Below are positions 39,049-47,721 of a DNA stretch of 64,000 nt, one piece after another. Below the pieces are notes generated by a model that was given only the letters and a program-made list of their open reading frames with translations, was not told the origin of the DNA and made no database searches. The stretch is from Rhodohalobacter sp. SW132 (GTDB taxonomy: Bacteria > Bacteroidota > Rhodothermia > Balneolales > Balneolaceae), in the NCBI RefSeq assembly GCF_003390325.1, contig NZ_QUOK01000003.1:1-64000 (forward strand), given 5' to 3'. A program made the position numbers and the translations under genes. Positions within the stretch are counted from its first letter, which is position 1, and each line of letters opens with the position of its first letter.

Positions 39049-39956
39049 AACCATTTTCAACTGAACTAAAACGGTACCTTCAGTTTATAAAAGTGGAGAA
39101 AGGTCTTGCCAAAAATTCAGTCGTTTCCTATGAAAATGATCTTGAACGGTATCTGCTGTTCTTACGACGTGAGTGCCGCCTGAACGACCTGGGCGGGGTT
39201 ACACTTCAACACATTGAACAGTTTCTGAATGAACTGACCGAACTGGAACTTTCACCCGGCACAATTGCCCGGAATATTTCGAGCATCCGCAGTTTTCACG
39301 AGTTTGCAGTCGTGGAAAACTTCTCGGAAGCGAATCCGGCAGAATTGGTAGACCTCCCAAAAAAAGCACAGACCCTTCCCGAAGTACTTTCCGCAGATGA
39401 AGTCATTCAAATCATTGATACAACAGACCGTACCGATGATGCCGGAATTCGTGATGCGGCAATTCTGGAGACTCTCTATGCAACGGGAATGCGCGTAAGC
39501 GAACTCACCGGCCTTGAACTGGACAACCTGTATTTTGAAATCGGCTTTATCCGCGTGGTCGGTAAAGGGAATAAGGAGCGGCTGGTGCCGGTCGGCGGGA
39601 TGGCTCAGAGTGCCATTGAGCACTACACAGAATCTGTAAGGGAGCGGTTTATCAATCCCAAAAAACGTTCAAAAGCTGAAAATAAACTTTTCCTTAATCA
39701 GCGCGGCGGACCGCTCAGCCGTATGAGTATCTGGAATATTGTGAACAAATATGCAGAAAAAGCCGGAATTGAGAAAAATGTGTATCCCCATATTTTCCGC
39801 CACTCATTTGCCACCCATCTGCTTGAAGGCGGTGCGGATTTGAGGGCTGTGCAGGAGATGCTTGGCCACAGTTCCATCATCACAACAGAAATATATACAC
39901 ATGTTGACCGCTCCCTCCTTCACCAGGTTCATAAAGAATTTCATCCAAGGGCTTAG
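39045..39956 (+). CDS. Tyrosine recombinase XerC/XerD
   Basis: This 303-residue site-specific recombinase matches XerC/XerD, which resolve chromosome dimers at dif. The N-terminal SAM-like domain (FIKVEKGLAKNSVVSYENDLERYLLFL) is followed by the catalytic core. The core shows Arg in ATGMRVSELTGL (about 149), VVGKGNKERLVPV with the catalytic Lys, HIFRHSFATHLLEGGADLRAVQEMLGH and Tyr in TEIYTHVD near 284. The start is GTG, overlapping the pgpH stop by four bases. It resembles XerD somewhat more than XerC. No attachment site or integrated element is evident nearby. Confidence 0.92.
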   Translation: MKPFSTELKRYLQFIKVEKGLAKNSVVSYENDLERYLLFLRRECRLNDLGGVTLQHIEQFLNELTELELSPGTIARNISSIRSFHEFAVVENFSEANPAELVDLPKKAQTLPEVLSADEVIQIIDTTDRTDDAGIRDAAILETLYATGMRVSELTGLELDNLYFEIGFIRVVGKGNKERLVPVGGMAQSAIEHYTESVRERFINPKKRSKAENKLFLNQRGGPLSRMSIWNIVNKYAEKAGIEKNVYPHIFRHSFATHLLEGGADLRAVQEMLGHSSIITTEIYTHVDRSLLHQVHKEFHPRA

Positions 39957-40226
39957 ATTTTGGGCGGCCGAAGCAACTTTTTGTACAATTTTTAAATTGA
40001 ACTTCGGTTTACAAAATATTCATTATTAACCGATAAATAGAATGTGAATACTCCGTAAAAATTTTTCCTGGTAAATAATCAGGGTGAATTATGTTACTTT
40101 TATACAATGCTTTGAAATACCCGGCTGATGGGTGGCATTAACACGTCAACACACAGAAACAGCGTGCAGTCGGGGTAGTAATGCAAAGCTCTCTTTTACT
40201 TTCGCTAACCGTATCATACATCAGAC

Positions 40227-41924
40227 ATGCACTATCGCTTCGCTCTCATTGCTCTCTTCTTCTGGATCATTTCCGTTCCTGAACTTTCCGCCCAGGTTGC
40301 ATCTCCCATCCCTTACCAGGATGCTGTAATTTCCAGCGCCGATCACTACGCGACCGAAGCCGGACTCGAAATTCTCCAAAAAGGTGGCAATGCTGTGGAT
40401 GCAGCGATTGCCATACAGTTTGCCCTCGCCGTAACCATGCCGAGTGCCGGAAATATCGGAGGAGGCGGTTTTATGGTTTTACGGCTGTCTAATGGGGAGA
40501 TTAAAACGCTTGATTTCAGGGAGAAGGCACCCGCAAATGCTACAAGAAATATGTTCCTGGATGATGATGGAAATTATGTACCTGATAAAAGCCGGATTGG
40601 CGGCCTTGCATCTGGTGTTCCGGGAACCGTAGATGGCATGATCAGCGCACTGGAACGCTACGGAACACTGCCGCTTGAGGTGATTATGGAGCCAGCCATT
40701 GCGCTGGCAAACGGCGGTTTCAGGCTTCGGCACTCACACGCAGAAAGCCTGAACCGATATGCGAAACAGCTTGCTGAATTTGAGAGCTCCCGCGAAATTT
40801 TTCTTCGCCCGGATGGTACAAACTGGAGAGAAGGTCACCTGTTGATTCAGCATGAACTGGGCGAAACACTCGAAAGAATCGCTCGTGTGGGGCGTGATGG
40901 GTTCTATTCAGGGATCACAGCACGTTTAATTGTGCAGGAACTTCAGCGCCAGGGCGGTGTAATGACGCTGCGGGATTTGCGCAACTATTCAAGTGAATGG
41001 CGTAATCCGCTCCGGGCTCACTATATGGGATACGACTTCCACATGATGCCGCCACCCAGCAGCGGCGGTGTCGTGATGAAACAGGTGCTCTCAAAGATTG
41101 GTGAGCTCAACCCCGACGAGACCGGGATCAATTCGTCCGGCTATATTCACCTGCTATCTGAAGCGTTCAGACGCGCATTTGCCGACCGAAACTACTATCT
41201 CGGCGATCCGGATTTTACAGATATTCCGCTTGAAACATTAATGTCGGAAACATATCTGGATCATCGTTTTTCTGATTTCTCCCCCGATCGGGCCACACCC
41301 AGTAATGATATTGAACACGGTTCGGTTCAACCCTACGAAGAAGGACCTGAAACCACCCATTTTTCAGTTGTTGACAGAGATGGAAATACTGTAGCAGTTA
41401 CCACCACCCTGAATGGGTCATATGGAAGTTACGTCACCGTCAGCGGGGCAGGTTTTCTGTTGAACAATGAAATGGATGATTTTTCCGCTAAACCGGGTGA
41501 ACCCAACATGTTTGGCCTGATCGGTGCAGAAGCAAACGCAGTGGAACCCAACAAGCGGATGCTAAGCAGCATGAGCCCCACGATTGTGACCCAAAACGGT
41601 GAGGTAAGAATGGTTGCCGGTGCGGCTGGTGGTCCGCGGATTATCACCTCTACCCTGCAAAATATTCTAAACGTGATTGCATTCGATATGAACGCGACGG
41701 AGGCAATTTCAACTCCAAGGTTCCACCACCAGTGGCTGCCTGACAGAATTGATCACGAATCACTGGCAATTACCAGTGACACGGCAAAATTACTCCGAAA
41801 TAAAGGTCATGAACTCCGGCTTACACGTGATATCGCCCGTGTGCATTTGATTGTGATCGATGAAGATGGCTGGCGAACCGGGGCTGCCGATCCGCGCGGT
41901 GATGGAAGTGTGAAGGGATATTAG
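40227..41924 (+). CDS. ggt: Gamma-glutamyltransferase
   Basis: This 565-residue exported enzyme cleaves gamma-glutamyl bonds such as those of glutathione. A signal peptide ends near residue 23 (PELSAQ). The N-terminal ASADHYATEAGLEILQKGGNAVDAAIAIQFAL-like block is typical of the family. The autoprocessing Thr is in ETTHFSVVDRDGNTVAVTTTLN at about residue 378, which opens the small subunit. The small subunit then has LNNEMDDFSAKPG and GAAGGPRIITSTLQNIL. Periplasmic location is expected. A CATCGGATGAG-type element begins just after its stop codon. Confidence 0.93.
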   Translation: MHYRFALIALFFWIISVPELSAQVASPIPYQDAVISSADHYATEAGLEILQKGGNAVDAAIAIQFALAVTMPSAGNIGGGGFMVLRLSNGEIKTLDFREKAPANATRNMFLDDDGNYVPDKSRIGGLASGVPGTVDGMISALERYGTLPLEVIMEPAIALANGGFRLRHSHAESLNRYAKQLAEFESSREIFLRPDGTNWREGHLLIQHELGETLERIARVGRDGFYSGITARLIVQELQRQGGVMTLRDLRNYSSEWRNPLRAHYMGYDFHMMPPPSSGGVVMKQVLSKIGELNPDETGINSSGYIHLLSEAFRRAFADRNYYLGDPDFTDIPLETLMSETYLDHRFSDFSPDRATPSNDIEHGSVQPYEEGPETTHFSVVDRDGNTVAVTTTLNGSYGSYVTVSGAGFLLNNEMDDFSAKPGEPNMFGLIGAEANAVEPNKRMLSSMSPTIVTQNGEVRMVAGAAGGPRIITSTLQNILNVIAFDMNATEAISTPRFHHQWLPDRIDHESLAITSDTAKLLRNKGHELRLTRDIARVHLIVIDEDGWRTGAADPRGDGSVKGY

Positions 41925-41929
41925 TTTAT

Positions 41930-41990
41930 CATCGGATGAGTTTTTCGAAAATCAGAGAACCATTGGTTCAATATAGAATTCGTGGATGTT
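41930..41990. repeat. Partial CATCGGATGAG element, copy 4
   Basis: It matches the left 60 bp of the element at 30979-31052 (ATCGGATGAGTTTT...AATATA...ATTC.TGGATG) and then runs straight into the IS-associated module L1 at about 41991. The right inverted end is missing. Confidence 0.65.
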
Positions 41991-42420
41991 AATAATCCCG
42001 AAGGGATTTAACGTGAATAGCCCACCCGAAGGGTCGGGTTCTTCGACTGGGTGAAACTCGGGGAAATTAGCAGGGCAAAAAAACACCAACCCCGGAGTGG
42101 GTTGAACAACACGCCTATGTTCACATCAGATATTTCTCATTAAATTCTACCCGGTGTTTTTGTAATACGGAAATATGTACATATCTATTCAGAAATCGTT
42201 AATTCAACCCCATTCGGGGTTGTCGGACTACCGGCCATCTCCCAATCCCCGAGTTTCACCCGGGGCTATTCACTTTATACTCCTTCGGAGTATGTGTGTG
42301 AATTGGCTGGGAAAGCGTCATTCCATAGTATCACAAATAAATAGATTCCAAATCGTTTATCCGGGATTTTGCAGGAGACATCGACCCTAAAGCAGAATCC
42401 CAGGATCTTCCCGCTATCTA
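41991..42420. mobile_element. tnpA-deleted derivative of the adjacent IS200/IS605-like element
   Basis: Module L1 (41991-42109, AATCCCGAAGGGATT hairpin) is followed at 42121-42167 by a copy of the last 15 codons of the transposase gene. It then jumps to a copy of the transposase upstream region (about 42171-42196 matching 43041-43083) and module R1 (42197-42420). The internal 430 bp of the gene are missing, so this is a MITE-like deletion product. Confidence 0.8.
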
Positions 42421-42452
42421 TACTCGTCGATAATTTTCCACTCTCAAAAGAA

Positions 42453-43320
42453 TGGATATTGATAATCCCGGAGGGATTTAACGTGAATAGCCCCGGGTGA
42501 AACTCGGGGAAATTAGCAGGGCAAAAAAACACCAACCCCGAAGCGGGTTGAACTGCATGCCTTTGTTCACATCAAATATTTCTCATTAAATTCTACCCGG
42601 TGTTCTTGTAATAATGTGATCAACTCCTCCCGGTAAGAAATGGTTTTATGATGAGTCTCCTGTTTTTTCACATATTCAATCAGCCGATTTTTTTCTTTAA
42701 TAGAATAGGTAAATGCGGAATACCCTTCTTGCCATGCTGTAAATTCCGGAAACAACAAATTTGACTTGATATACGAATTACAAGAAACTTTGATGTCTTT
42801 TACCAATGACGATACTGAAATTGAAGGATGAACATGAGTAACAATGTGCAAATGATCTTCTACCCCATTGATTCTATACAAATGGCATTTATTGTTTTTC
42901 AATATTCCCCAAATGTATTTAAAAAGCTCTTCACGATTGTCTTTCAAAAGGGTTGGTGTTCTTAGTTTTGTACTAAAGATAATCTGATAAAGGATTTGTG
43001 TATGCGTACTCATGATGGGTTCTCTCTACTTTATTAATTTGAAATAGATAAAATGTACAAATTTATTCATAAATCATGAATTCAACCCCATTCGGGGTTG
43101 TCGGACTACCGACCCTCTCCCAATCCCCGAGTTTCACCCGGGGCTATTCACATTTTACTCCTTCGGAGTATGTGTGTGAATTGGTTGGAAAGCGTCACTC
43201 CATAGCATCACAAATAAATAGATAGCAAATCGTTTATCCGGGATTTTGCAGGAGACATCGACCCTTAAGCAGAATCCCAGGATCCTCCAGCTTTCTATAC
43301 TCGTAGATAATTTTCCATTC
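42453..43320 (-). mobile_element. IS200/IS605-like element with full transposase
   Basis: Module L2 (42453-42554), the transposase gene (42567-43013) and module R2 (43078-43320) repeat the layout of the neighbouring derivative. Ends have several hairpins: AATCCC-GGA-GGGATT on the left, AACCCC-ATTC-GGGGTT and ACTCC-TTC-GGAGT on the right. There are no terminal inverted repeats, as expected for this single-strand transposon family. Exact ends are not resolved. A third left module, L3, follows at 43330-43455. Confidence 0.75.
42567..43013 (-). CDS. tnpA: IS200/IS605 family transposase TnpA (Y1 HUH)
   Basis: This 148-residue protein is a Y1 single-strand transposase of the length typical for IS200/IS605 TnpA. 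The HUH metal motif is in GVEDHLHIVTHVHP (HLH at about residues 53-55). YSAFTYSIKEKNRLIEYVKKQETHH near residues 108-132 contains the helix that carries the catalytic Tyr (Tyr124 in EYVKKQ by position). It is intact and probably active. RAYT (REP-associated) transposases are related, but the short length favours a mobile IS enzyme. Surrounding hairpins are likely its binding sites. No tnpB accessory gene is present. Confidence 0.9.
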   Translation of the reverse strand: MSTHTQILYQIIFSTKLRTPTLLKDNREELFKYIWGILKNNKCHLYRINGVEDHLHIVTHVHPSISVSSLVKDIKVSCNSYIKSNLLFPEFTAWQEGYSAFTYSIKEKNRLIEYVKKQETHHKTISYREELITLLQEHRVEFNEKYLM

Positions 43321-43329
43321 TCAAAAGAA

Positions 43330-43455
43330 TAGATATTGATAATCCCGGAGGGATTTAACATGAATAGCCCACCCGAAGGGTCGGGTTCTTCGACTGGGTG
43401 AAACTCGGGGAAATTAGCAGGGCAAAAAAACACCAACCCCGGAGTGGGTTGAACA
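43330..43455. repeat. Extra left module L3 of the IS200-like element
   Basis: It is nearly identical to L1 (GATAATCCCGGAGGG..., CCCACCCGAAGGGTCGGG hairpin, GGTGAAACTCGGGG, ACCAACCCCGGAGTGGGTTGAAC) and not followed by a gene. It shows that the element has been duplicated or transposed locally. Confidence 0.75.
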
Positions 43456-43664
43456 GATGTCAGTTCTCTACTCAAAATTCCAAATACGCAAAATACATCC
43501 CTCCGTTTTCATTCTTACAGAACGATATTTTTTATTGTGCATTCAATATCTGTTTAGGTATCTTTTGACCTGTCTTTCGCAGGGCAAAAAATAACTATAG
43601 CTACCTGCACGTTACGGGAACCGTTCAACCGAACTGTATCAACATTTAACTGTTCAAACGTTTT

Positions 43665-46661
43665 ATGGATATTGCGTCAACTTTCGCTCAGCATCGAACG
43701 CGAAACATCTTTTTTGCTTTTCTTTCGTGGTTCATCGCCTTTGTCGTCTACACGTTAACAGTTGCACCGACTGCCTCTTTCTGGGACCCCGCCGAATATA
43801 TCGCAATTTCACACACGCTACAGGTAGCTCATCCACCGGGATCTCCTTTTTTCGCCCTGGCTGGCCGCCTGGTTTCCATGTTCATTCCTGCTGAGTATGT
43901 TGCCCTAAGCATAAACATGATCAGTGTCACCGCCTCTGCCCTGACGGTTATGCTGCTCTACCTCGTTACCATTCGCCTGATTGAACAGTTCCGCGGTCCC
44001 ATTGATGAACTTACTCTTACCGACAAAATCGGCAGTTACGGCGGTGCCCTTCTCGGAGCATTCACCTACATGTTCACACATACTCAGTGGTTTAATGCTG
44101 TTGAAGCGGAGATGTACGGTACTTCTACATTTTTCACTGCACTTGTTGTTTGGCTGGCTCTTAAGTGGGCCGCTAATCACAAAGAAAAGCATTCCGAACG
44201 ATGGCTCATCCTCATTGCCTACCTGTTTGGAATTGGAATCGGCGTTCACCTGCTGAACCTGCTTACCGTCTTCTTTGTAGCACTTATCATTTACTTCACA
44301 CTGTACGAATTTTCGGTGAAATCATTTTTAATCACCGTTGCTGCTTCTGTTGCCTGTTTTTTAACAGTCTACCCCATTACCATTATCAATCTGCCGAACC
44401 TTGCTGATGAAATTTCAGCAGCAACCTACGGGCTGATCGGACCGTTTACCTATCTTTTTGTGATTATCGGTGCCCTGATTTTTGGTCTCTATTACACCCA
44501 TAAAAAAGGAAGGCGATATTTGAATATGGGGCTGCTCTGTTATATGATGATTATGATAGGCTACTCCAGTTATGCATTGGTAATCATCCGGTCCCAAGCA
44601 GATCCCCCAATCGATGAAAATGATCCATCCACGCTGACCGACTTTGTTTCATACCTCAGCCGGGATCAGTACGGTACGGCTCCTCTTTTGCGCGGATACA
44701 CTTACAATAACCGTACAGGAAACATCGACCGAACGGAAGAGAAAATGTTTCCGCGAAGGCACTCCGCTCAAGGCCGGCATACACAGTATTATGCCAATTT
44801 TGACAGTGATTGGGAGTTTTTCTGGAGTTACCAGGTCAATCATATGTACCTGCGTTATTTCAACTGGAACTTCATAGGCCGCGATTCAGATATTCAAAAC
44901 GCAAACTGGGTTTCCGGTTTTTCCGACAGCCGCCATAAAAATAACCCGGCCCACTCCTACTATTTCTATCTGCCGTTTCTGTTCGGGCTGATAGGAATGA
45001 TCTATCACTTTCAAAAAGACTGGAGGAGGGGTCTGTCGGTTCTCGCACTGTTTGTGCTCACCGGCCTTGCCATCATTTTCTACCTGAATCAAACCCCGTT
45101 TGAACCGAGGGAGAGGGACTATGCCTACGCCGGATCGTTCTTCGCCTTTTCCATATGGATTGGGATCGGGGCCACCGCTATACTCGAACTGGTGAGGAAA
45201 TTTGTATCAAACAGCAGTGTGGTTTCCTACAGCGCACTGAGCGTGATGATTCTGGCCGTACCGGTTTGGATGGGATATCAAAACTACCCGAGTCATGATC
45301 GCAGTGAGCGGTATGTAGCTCGTGATTACGCCTACAACCTACTGAATTCGGTTGAACCGTACGCCATGCTTTTCACTAACGGCGATAACGATACCTTCCC
45401 GCTCTGGTACCTGCAGGAAGTTGAGGGAATACGTACAGATGTTCGGGTAGTCTGCCTGAGTCTGCTCAATACCGACTGGTATATTAAGCAGATGCGTGAC
45501 CGGCAAACCCATGAATCACTGCCGCTTCCAATCTCGTTTTCCGATGAAGAGATCCAGCAGATAACGGGTCAATTTGAACTTCACCAGCCAGGCAATGTTA
45601 CCATTCCTGTGAATAAACCACTTCTTGAAGCGGCATTTTCAGGTGACGTTACCGAATTCCCCGGGCTGGAAATAACCCCCATGATCCAGAATCAGCTTAG
45701 ATCAGCCGTTCCGTTTTCCATTCCGGTTGAAGAACTTGATGATGAAGTGAGCTGGTATCTTGAAGGACGCCCAGCCGGAAGAGATCAGCAGGGAAATCAG
45801 CGATTCTATCTTCAAGCGCAGGATATTGTCGCGCTTGAACTGCTTGAACAAAACCAGTGGCTGCGGCCGATCTACTTTGCAAACACTGTTTCAGGAGATG
45901 GCCAGCTTGGTCTGCAGGAGTACTTCCAGTTTGAAGGGAAAGCCTTCCGGGTGGTTCCAAAACATCGTCCGGGTTCCGGTCAGTTTGGCTACATTGATAC
46001 TGAAGTTCATGCAGAACGCCTTGCCGGATTCCAGTTTAACAAATGGAACAGCCCAACGGTTTACTTTGATGAGAACATTCGCCGGATGCTCAGTAACTAC
46101 CGATACAGTTTTATGCAGCTTGCTGACGCGTATATGGAGCAGGGTGAACCCGATCAGGCGGCCTACTGGTTGAAATATGGTGAAGATCATATTCCCTTTC
46201 GGGAGGTCGAGAACGACTGGATGATTCCAACTCTCTACTCCTATCGCTATAGCCGGGTTGATGAATTTGAGCGAACAACTGAGCTCTCGTCATTTATCTC
46301 TGAGCAGTTGAAGCACGAGATCCGGTACGACATTAAGGAACTTGAAGATCTGGAGCGGGAAATTTCGCGGCTGGATGATAGGGCGCAGAACGCCAGGGCC
46401 AACGCCAGGATGGAGCGATACCGGTCTCTTCAGGAACAGCTCGACCGACGCAACAGAAATCGCGAGGAGCTGATGCAGGAGCTTAATTTCCGGGTCAGTC
46501 TGATGACTGTGCTCCAGTTTAACTTCTACAGCGCAGAACGCGAAGACCTTGCGGATGAAATCGCCTACGACGTTGAGATTCTCACCGATGGCCGCTTCCG
46601 GCTGCCCGATAGTGAAGAATCCAACCGCCAGGAGGTAAATCGTTTCGGTCTGGGAATTTAA
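43665..46661 (+). CDS. DUF2723 family membrane protein (TMEM260-like glycosyltransferase family)
   Basis: This 998-residue protein starts with a DUF2723 membrane domain: AFVVYTLTVAPTASFWDPAEYIAISHTLQVAHPPGSPFFALAGRL is the family hallmark and includes the acidic residues expected at the active site of GT-C enzymes. About 12 membrane helices run to residue 540. A soluble part with FTNGDNDTFPLWYLQEVEGIRTDVRVV and a C-terminal tetratricopeptide-like and coiled-coil stretch (about 800-950) follow. The eukaryotic relative TMEM260 is an O-mannosyltransferase, so a lipid-linked-sugar transferase acting on exported proteins is likely; this is inference for bacteria. It is not linked to the capsule operon. 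Confidence 0.85.
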   Translation: MDIASTFAQHRTRNIFFAFLSWFIAFVVYTLTVAPTASFWDPAEYIAISHTLQVAHPPGSPFFALAGRLVSMFIPAEYVALSINMISVTASALTVMLLYLVTIRLIEQFRGPIDELTLTDKIGSYGGALLGAFTYMFTHTQWFNAVEAEMYGTSTFFTALVVWLALKWAANHKEKHSERWLILIAYLFGIGIGVHLLNLLTVFFVALIIYFTLYEFSVKSFLITVAASVACFLTVYPITIINLPNLADEISAATYGLIGPFTYLFVIIGALIFGLYYTHKKGRRYLNMGLLCYMMIMIGYSSYALVIIRSQADPPIDENDPSTLTDFVSYLSRDQYGTAPLLRGYTYNNRTGNIDRTEEKMFPRRHSAQGRHTQYYANFDSDWEFFWSYQVNHMYLRYFNWNFIGRDSDIQNANWVSGFSDSRHKNNPAHSYYFYLPFLFGLIGMIYHFQKDWRRGLSVLALFVLTGLAIIFYLNQTPFEPRERDYAYAGSFFAFSIWIGIGATAILELVRKFVSNSSVVSYSALSVMILAVPVWMGYQNYPSHDRSERYVARDYAYNLLNSVEPYAMLFTNGDNDTFPLWYLQEVEGIRTDVRVVCLSLLNTDWYIKQMRDRQTHESLPLPISFSDEEIQQITGQFELHQPGNVTIPVNKPLLEAAFSGDVTEFPGLEITPMIQNQLRSAVPFSIPVEELDDEVSWYLEGRPAGRDQQGNQRFYLQAQDIVALELLEQNQWLRPIYFANTVSGDGQLGLQEYFQFEGKAFRVVPKHRPGSGQFGYIDTEVHAERLAGFQFNKWNSPTVYFDENIRRMLSNYRYSFMQLADAYMEQGEPDQAAYWLKYGEDHIPFREVENDWMIPTLYSYRYSRVDEFERTTELSSFISEQLKHEIRYDIKELEDLEREISRLDDRAQNARANARMERYRSLQEQLDRRNRNREELMQELNFRVSLMTVLQFNFYSAEREDLADEIAYDVEILTDGRFRLPDSEESNRQEVNRFGLGI

Positions 46662-46793
46662 TCTTACAGATCAGGGTGTTATATTAAGTAGCGTCTGGTT
46701 AAAAAAATAAATGCTGAAACCATCTAATCGCAGAAACGTAAACGGGTCTTAGCCCGATTGGTTCAGGAAGATAAATCTTTTGCATATAAACGC

Positions 46794-47264
46794 ATGATTC
46801 ACGATTTCACAACAAAAAATGTAGACGAAATTGCCGATGTACTGGAAGTAAAACCGAAACTTATCGGTAAAGATCTGTTCCGGTTTGAACTTGAAAACGA
46901 AGACAAAACCCATCGCCTTGCACTCGAAATTCACCTCGGCCTCGAAGTAGATGGCAAAAAGTTAAACATGGTTTCTGTCTACAGCGGCGGCACTTTTCTT
47001 CAGCTGCACAACTGCACGGCATTTGTAGCCAGCAAAATGTTGAAACAGGTTACCTTTTTTGGAAAACAGAACGGCATCACATCCGGCCTGATCGTGGAAG
47101 TAGGTGCCGGATGCAGCCTTTACGCCAACGTTGGTGATGAAATTCTTACCGGTGATTTCACCAAACTCCCCGAAGACCTGATGATGTGCGGCGTTGCCCT
47201 CTCTCTTACAGAAACCGAAGGCTTTGACGACTTCACGTATGAAGAAGAAGACGATGTTTCCTGA
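46794..47264 (+). CDS. Conserved-looking hypothetical protein upstream of ybeY
   Basis: I do not recognise this protein of 156 residues from the ATG at 46794 (168 from the TTG at 46758). It is an acidic, soluble alpha/beta protein with VDEIADVLEVKPKLIGKDLFRFELENEDKTHRLALEI, a Gly-rich IVEVGAGCSLYANVGDEIL and an acidic tail (TYEEEDDVS). Three Cys residues are scattered and no zinc pattern is seen. Its 3' end overlaps the start of ybeY, so the pair is co-translated and may share a role in RNA or translation. Codon use is ordinary. Confidence 0.6.
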   Translation: MIHDFTTKNVDEIADVLEVKPKLIGKDLFRFELENEDKTHRLALEIHLGLEVDGKKLNMVSVYSGGTFLQLHNCTAFVASKMLKQVTFFGKQNGITSGLIVEVGAGCSLYANVGDEILTGDFTKLPEDLMMCGVALSLTETEGFDDFTYEEEDDVS

Positions 47265-47721
47265 TCTGCCGGGCGACAGCAATCAGTCCGTTCTTCAGCT
47301 TCACAACCCATCCGGGTTTGATCTTCCCGTTACCGCTGATGAACTCGCATCGATGCTTCAAATCATCCGAGAAACTGAAAACGCAGATTTTTCAGAAGTG
47401 GAAGTGATTTACATGGATGAAGAGGGAATCGTTGAGATCAACAAAAAACATCTTTCAAGAGATTATGTAACCGATATTATCAGTTTCAGATATGATGATG
47501 ATAGCGAAAACCAGCAAATTGAAGGATCCCTTTACTGCTGCGCGCCGAGAATTGCTGAACAAAGTGGTGAATTTGGTACAAACATCCGGGAAGAATTTCT
47601 CCGCGTATTTATACACGGAATACTTCACCTCACGGGATACGACGACCAATCTGATAAAGAAAAAGAAGAGATGACCCGCCTCGAAGATTTTTATCTCGCA
47701 GAATACAGTAAAAACTTGTGA
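47239..47721 (+). CDS. ybeY: Endoribonuclease YbeY
   Basis: This YbeY protein matures 16S rRNA and takes part in ribosome quality control. The zinc signature FIHGILHLTGYDDQSDKEKEEM (HGxxHLxGYDH type, last residue Asp) is at the C-terminal part. The preceding VTDIISFRYDDDSENQQIEGSLYCCAPRI holds the expected D[VI][IL]SF motif. I place the start at the ATG at 47239 (MKKKTMFPDL, 160 residues). The ATG at 47254 is an alternative; both lie inside the upstream gene. The longer frame to 47194 is not supported. Its stop overlaps the GTG start of the next gene by four bases. Confidence 0.92.
   Translation: MKKKTMFPDLPGDSNQSVLQLHNPSGFDLPVTADELASMLQIIRETENADFSEVEVIYMDEEGIVEINKKHLSRDYVTDIISFRYDDDSENQQIEGSLYCCAPRIAEQSGEFGTNIREEFLRVFIHGILHLTGYDDQSDKEKEEMTRLEDFYLAEYSKNL

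Noticed and set aside
42275-43475. Two similar open frames (42275-42535 and 43155-43475)
   Set aside because: They cover the duplicated R and L modules of the IS element, so their similarity reflects the repeat and not a protein family.
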